Assembly: GCA_013397455.1 (NCBI GenBank) | Contig: VYZB01000096.1 | Location: 1,786,782-1,850,781, forward strand | From: Crotophaga sulcirostris | Lineage: Eukaryota > Chordata > Aves > Cuculiformes > Crotophagidae | DNA: 64,000 nt | Reading direction: 5' to 3' | Part shown: one piece after another, positions 59,601 to 64,000 of the stretch | How the letters are laid out: every line of letters starts with the position of its first letter | How positions within the stretch are numbered: position 1 is the first letter of the stretch | The notes under the pieces: generated by a model | The model's database searches: none | What the model was told of the DNA's origin: nothing | What the model saw: the letters and a program-made list of their open reading frames with translations, nothing else | Program-made: the position numbers and the translations under genes

Positions 59601-62360
59601 TAAATGGTAGAATTTTTTACTTAGGAAACACATTCTGTTTATAAATGGAAATGTTTTACCTATTACTGTAAAATAATAAGAATAAATTATGTCAATAAGG
59701 CTGTTTTGTCTAGGTTTTTTTATTTCCAAAATACATTTGAGAAGATGACAAGAATCATGCTTTTCAATTTTGGGTCTTACAACAGGATTTATTGCTGCCA
59801 TCTACTGGCTACTTAGTCCTTTTAAATTTCACCAAATTATGAATAATGCGTTTTAAATGCAGAATAATAGGAACATTACGAACCTTATAACTGAATCAGC
59901 CAACATCAAACTATGTAATTGGCAAATCTGTAATATTTAAATTACATTAAGTCAAACTTGGGTACAATGTTCCAACAGCATAATTCAGTTATGAAGCTTT
60001 TAGATGTGCCAACAGGAGAAAGCTTGAGCCAGCAGACAACTGCTTGTGTGCAGACTCCAAACACTGAAGCCACACACATGCACATCCTTTGTGTCTCAGG
60101 CTTCTTCCTGACAACTGCCAACGATTTTAGATCCTTCCTCCCTAGCGCATGAGCACGTTCACACAACAGGTAAATATGGTCACACTGTTGTTTGCCTTTC
60201 CTGGGGGGATGTCCTCACAAAAATTTGGAGGAGAAAAGGGTGCTTCAGTTCATAGCCCAGGCAAGCTGTCAACCTTTCTGCCAAGGATAGATTTAAGCTA
60301 GATGAATGGAGTGTGGGCACAGAGGCGATCGTGCACGATCTGTTCTACCACATCCATTGCAAGGCTGGTAGGTAGGAGCCAGCAGAGCCTGGAAGAAAGC
60401 TGCCACTGCTAAAATCACTTCTGCTACAATTGTGAAAAGGCATCTGAAGATGACCTAGGATTTAAACAAGGCTCTAAATCACTTCAACTCTTTGTAGCAA
60501 AAATTGCTAAACTATAGTCGTTTGAAGCAGTGCCAGGTAAAGGTCAGCAAATTAATACTACATTAACTGAAATGTTAACGATCTCTCCAGTGCCAGGTGA
60601 GCAAAGTACTTACACATCTGAATAGTTGCATCCATAGTCAGCAATATATTTGAGCACATGCTTAAAACAATCATACTTAAAGGTGCTTTGCTAGATACCT
60701 GTGAGACTGCTCACATCCCTCACCCTGGTTAGCTGAGACCTTTACAGAGCCAGAAACAAATATATTTAGATCATGGCTCTGAGAACCAACCTCTGGAATA
60801 ACTTGCTCAACAACTAAGTTGTGAGCAAAGAAAGCATCTTAATAATGTGATTGAAGAAAGGGCTCGTCCTTCCTTTTCTTTGTCTTTCCCCATCATCTAA
60901 CGAAAACATGAGTCTTTAAGGAAGGCAAACAATGTTATTTAGCCATATCTGGTTTTAGAGATTTAATTTACGTATGCAAATGCATTCTGACAGAGGGAAC
61001 TAAGCCATTGCTTTATATAATGCCACATTTATACAGTATGATACTAGCAGAGCTTACAGCTAAGGCTGCTAAACTCCTCACAATATCCTATTTTCAGGTG
61101 CTTGTTACATTAACAAACTTTTGTGGTTTGCCTGAAATTTCCACACTTCTATTTTTCTTTGGTTGTTTCAGCAAAATTTGTCAACAAGCTTTCATGAAAA
61201 TCATGTAAGACACACTGTTTTTCACATATTAAAATTATAACAGAAGCTTGTCTGAGAATTTATCAGCCCCAGATACTGGGAAGCAGAGACTTGCTATTTG
61301 GTATAGACAGTCCTAGATAGTTCTGCTGCTGTTTCCATGGAAATGTCCACAGCCTTAGTCAATGGGATTAGAAAGAAAAGAGGATTCAGTAGAAACCTGC
61401 TGAGTTTGAAACCTTGCAGGCCTCAGGTGTATCTGAGGAACTGATAGTGTTTCCAGAGCGGAGAGCGACTCAGTGACTTCATCAGGGACTGAGCAAGAAC
61501 TTCCCCTAGACTGGCTTCTGGAGATGTGGAGTTGGGAGCGTCCTTCTTGCACGCTCCTGGTGCTTTCACTGCCAAAGCTGCAGAGTGTGCAGCCTCCCAG
61601 AGCTCACGAAAAGAAAAATGTTAATATTTCTAGGGCAGGAAGGAGCTGCTGAGAGAGAGTAGGACAGAAGCCAGCTGGAAGATGAGAACTAGGACGACAG
61701 AGGATAACATGTCTTTGTACACTCTAGCACATTCACTTCCACAGCCTACAAACAAGAAGATTTCATTATTGTCACCTGTGAAACCTGCTGGGAAATGTCA
61801 GTTACCTCCCCAACTCAGTTGCCTGTTTGTACAGCAAATTTAATTCCATTACAGCTCTGTGGATCTGCAGCAGGCAGGTATAATCCTACTCATGATTCAT
61901 ACAGGTGCTAAAATGGTTTCACATAAGGGAATCCGGAGGGGTATCGTGTTTCTGCGGGGTAACACAGGAAATGATACACGAAAGATCTGCATGAAGAGAG
62001 AGTTCTTAGATGCTTGTGGTCCTCTGAATAACCATGTGCAGCTTCACGTGGGCGGGTTCTCTGGGTAAATGTGCCTGGCTCTGCACAGACTGCCCTGGGG
62101 CACACCAGCAGGAAGGCAGTGCTGCCTGAAGGTTGTCAAACCAACTCTAAACCTGGTTTGCATGTCTCGGCATCTGGTGTTTCCTGTTTCAGTCCTGGAG
62201 CGCAGAGTGAGTCGCATAGCTGAGCAGCAGCCTTACGAGACCTCAGGAGGCTCTGCACAGAGAGATTCGGCCACCTCTGCCCAGTAACCCTCAGCATTTC
62301 TACAGCTGGGTCGCGTTAGCTCAGGGCTGTGTTTGTGAACACCGCTCAGCACTGCTCAAG
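56683..62360. other. Intergenic sequence, one CTCF-like site, no recognised gene
   Basis: Mostly AT-rich sequence, with G+C rising after about 61.4 kb. Open frames are short; none carries a recognisable domain. Confidence 0.5.
59794..59808 (-). promoter_or_regulatory. CTCF core motif match
   Basis: The minus strand reads CCAGTAGATGGCAGC, which fits all 15 positions of the CTCF core consensus CCASYAGRKGGCRSY as I recall it. It lies 15 kb downstream of BAALC in plain intergenic sequence. A single motif match is only suggestive of binding. Confidence 0.4.
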
Positions 62361-62403
62361 TGTTTTGTTGTGAGGGTGGTGAGGCACTGGAACAGGTTGC
62401 CCC
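62361..62403 (+). mobile_element. Short plus-strand CR1 piece joined to a minus-strand CR1
   Basis: GTTGTGAGGGTGGTGAGGCA followed by CTGGAACAGGTTGCCC is CR1 in plus orientation. It abuts without a spacer the minus-strand copy that follows. Confidence 0.7.
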
Positions 62404-62870
62404 ACCTTTCTTGTACCCCTCCTTTAGGTACTGGAAGGCTGCTAGAAGGTCTCCTTGCAGCCTCCTCTAGGCTGAACAAGCCCAGCTCTCTCCGCCTGTC
62501 CTCGCAAGGGAGGTGCCCCAGCCCTCTGATCATCTTTGTGGCCCTCCTCTCAACTTGCCCTACCAGACCCATGTCCTTCCTGTGCTGAGGACTCCAGAAC
62601 TGAACACAGCGCTCCAGGTGAGGTCTCACCAGAGCAGAGCAGAGGGCCAGAATCACCTCCCTCAACCTGTTGGCCACGCTTCTGTTGATGCAGCCCAGGA
62701 CTTGGTTGGCTCTGTGGGCTGCGAGTGCACATTGCCGGCTCTTGTTGAACTTCTCATCCACCAGCACCACCAAGTCCTTCTCGGCAGGGCTGCTCCCAAG
62801 CCATTCTCCACCCAGCCTGCAATGGTGCTTGGGATTGCCCTGCCCAGACGCAGGACCTTGCACTAAATTG
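62404..62870 (-). mobile_element. CR1 LINE fragment, ORF2 C-terminal region, minus strand
   Basis: The minus strand is open through most of it and shows SPAEKDLVVLVDEKFNKSRQ, QVLGCINRSVANRLREVILA, LVRPHLERCVQFWSPQHRKD and RRELGLFSLEEA, the CR1 ORF2 C-terminal order. The 3' end of the element (octamer tail) is absent; instead it breaks into the plus-strand piece at 62361-62403. A clear reading frame suggests moderate age. Confidence 0.9.
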
Positions 62871-63082
62871 CCTTAGCATTTACAGAGCGCGCGGCAGAGT
62901 CTGTATTGAGTACCTGCATGAAAAACTAAGTTCCAGGTACTGCTTGGGAGGATGTTTTATGCCGTTGGCACCTCTGCGTTCAGCCACGGGGACTTTCTCA
63001 TCTGAGACTCAAGTTGTACCTGAGGTAGGCATGGGCATGGCCTCTGGGATTCGGCACCCCGGGACACTGGACAGCGGGGCAG

Positions 63083-64000
63083 GAAGGTGTGGGATAGGAA
63101 GATACAAACAGGAAGGTGCAGGGTGGAAAGGTGCAGATGGGAATACCCAGGGAAGGAAGGTGTGAGACCAGTAGGTGCAAGATGGGAAGGTGTGGGATGG
63201 GAAGATGCACACAGTAAGGTGCAGGATGGAAAGGTGTGAAAGGGGAGGTGTAGGATGGGAAGGTGCAAGGTAAGAAGGTGCGGGACGGGGAGATGCGAAG
63301 TGGGAAGGTGTGAACGGGAAGGTGCAGGGTGGGGAGGTGCGGGGCAGAACAAACAGGTGCATGATAGGAAGGTGCGGATGGGAAGGTGTGGGATGGGAAG
63401 GTGCAGGATAGGAAGGTGTGGGATGGGAAAGTGTGAATAGGACGGTGCAGGATGGGGAGGTGTGAACCGGAAAGTATGGACAGCAAAGTGTGGGATCAAA
63501 AGGTGCGAATGGCAAGGTGCAAATGGTAATGTGCCGAGGGGAAGGTGCAGTATAGAAAAGCGGGGGATGCAAAGGTGCGTGGCAGGAAAGTGTGGGATGG
63601 GAAGGTGTGAGGTGAGGATGTGCAGGACAGGAAGATGCAGTATGGGAAGGTGCGGGACAGGAAGAAACAGGGTGGGATGAGAAGGTGCAAACGGGAAGGT
63701 GCAGGATGGGAAGGTGCAAGATGAGGAGGTGTGAGGCTGGGAGGTGTGGGGCGGGAAGGTGCGGGATGCGAAGGTGCGTGGCAGGAAGGTGCGGGATGGG
63801 AAGGTGTGAGGCGGGGATGTGCACGACAGGAAGGTGCGGTACGGGAAGCTGCGGACGGGAAAAAGCAGGGTGGGATGGGAAGGTGCCAACGGGAAGGTGC
63901 GGAGCGGGAAGGTGCAGGATTAGAAGGTGCGGGACGGGGAGGTGCAAGATTGGGAGGTGCGGGGCCGAAGGTCCGGACGGGAAGGTGCGAGGTTGGAAGG
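63083..64000. repeat. G-rich minisatellite of 14- and 15-base units, continues beyond window
   Basis: At least 60 degenerate units of the type GGAAGGTGCGGGATG (15) and GGAAGGTGTGAACG (14) run to the last base. The + strand is almost free of pyrimidine runs. A segment beginning GATGCAAAGGTGCGTGGCAG at 63566 recurs at 63765 with a 199-base offset, showing a higher-order repeat; one extra unit sits in the second copy near 63900. On the minus strand the 15-base period gives long Pro/His/Leu/Thr/Ser open frames with five-residue periodicity (HLPIP, HTFPS and variants). These are by-products of the repeat, not genes. Confidence 0.93.

Noticed and set aside
62321..62863. Minus-strand 180-codon frame as a gene
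   Set aside because: It is CR1 ORF2 sequence, with unrelated residues at its end where the CR1 switches strand.
62957..63947. Minus-strand proteins of 310 and 312 residues
   Set aside because: They arise from the stop-free minisatellite; both frames carry the same repeats out of phase, and no promoter or domain is seen.
1..64000. CRISPR arrays, bacterial operons, tRNA or rRNA genes
   Set aside because: The window is vertebrate. The only regular array (63083-64000) is a minisatellite without unique spacers, and no cloverleaf or rRNA sequence was recognised.

Overview
The window is vertebrate nuclear DNA, almost certainly from a bird. Three things point there: several 5'-truncated CR1 LINE copies, some with the 3' octamer tails typical of avian CR1; fragments of avian-type endogenous retroviruses; and two neighbouring host genes, ATP6V1C1 and BAALC, both on the + strand. 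These two genes are also adjacent and in the same order at human 8q22.3. Species cannot be fixed from the sequence alone. It is not a microbial window: there are no operons, CRISPR arrays or rRNA/tRNA genes that I can support, and almost all long open frames are either repeat-derived or chance.

Layout. 1-5.4 kb holds the last six coding exons and 3' UTR of ATP6V1C1 (V-ATPase V1 subunit C). They encode 191 residues, the C-terminal half of the protein, with consensus GT/AG junctions and intact phase. 5.4-23.3 kb is the intergenic interval to BAALC. Its first 11 kb is a graveyard of transposable elements: an inverted CR1 pair, two LTR-like fragments, older CR1 reverse-transcriptase fragments, a decayed retroviral integrase, a broken coiled-coil coding relic, and one CR1 inserted inside another.

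23.3-44.8 kb is BAALC. Exon 1 follows directly on a 552-base run of N (23315-23866) that hides the promoter, the 5' UTR and the first seven coding bases. Intron 1 is about 16 kb, exon 2 is at 40010-40179, exon 3 with the stop is at 42133-42237, and a likely polyadenylation signal is at 44790. The reconstructed length is 144 codons, against 145 in human BAALC.

44.8-62.3 kb is gene-poor intergenic sequence. It carries a tidy non-autonomous hAT-like DNA transposon (56480-56682) and a sequence matching the CTCF core motif (59794-59808). 62.3-64.0 kb holds another CR1 with a short opposite-strand CR1 piece at its edge, then a G-rich minisatellite built of 14- and 15-base units. The minisatellite contains a roughly 199-base higher-order repeat and runs off the window end.

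I did not find an undescribed biological system. The most rewarding leads are the minisatellite with its higher-order structure, the nested and inverted CR1 arrangements, the hAT-like element, the coiled-coil relic, and the sequencing gap over the BAALC promoter. Calls of repeat families rest on recognising the sequences by eye; no database search was run.
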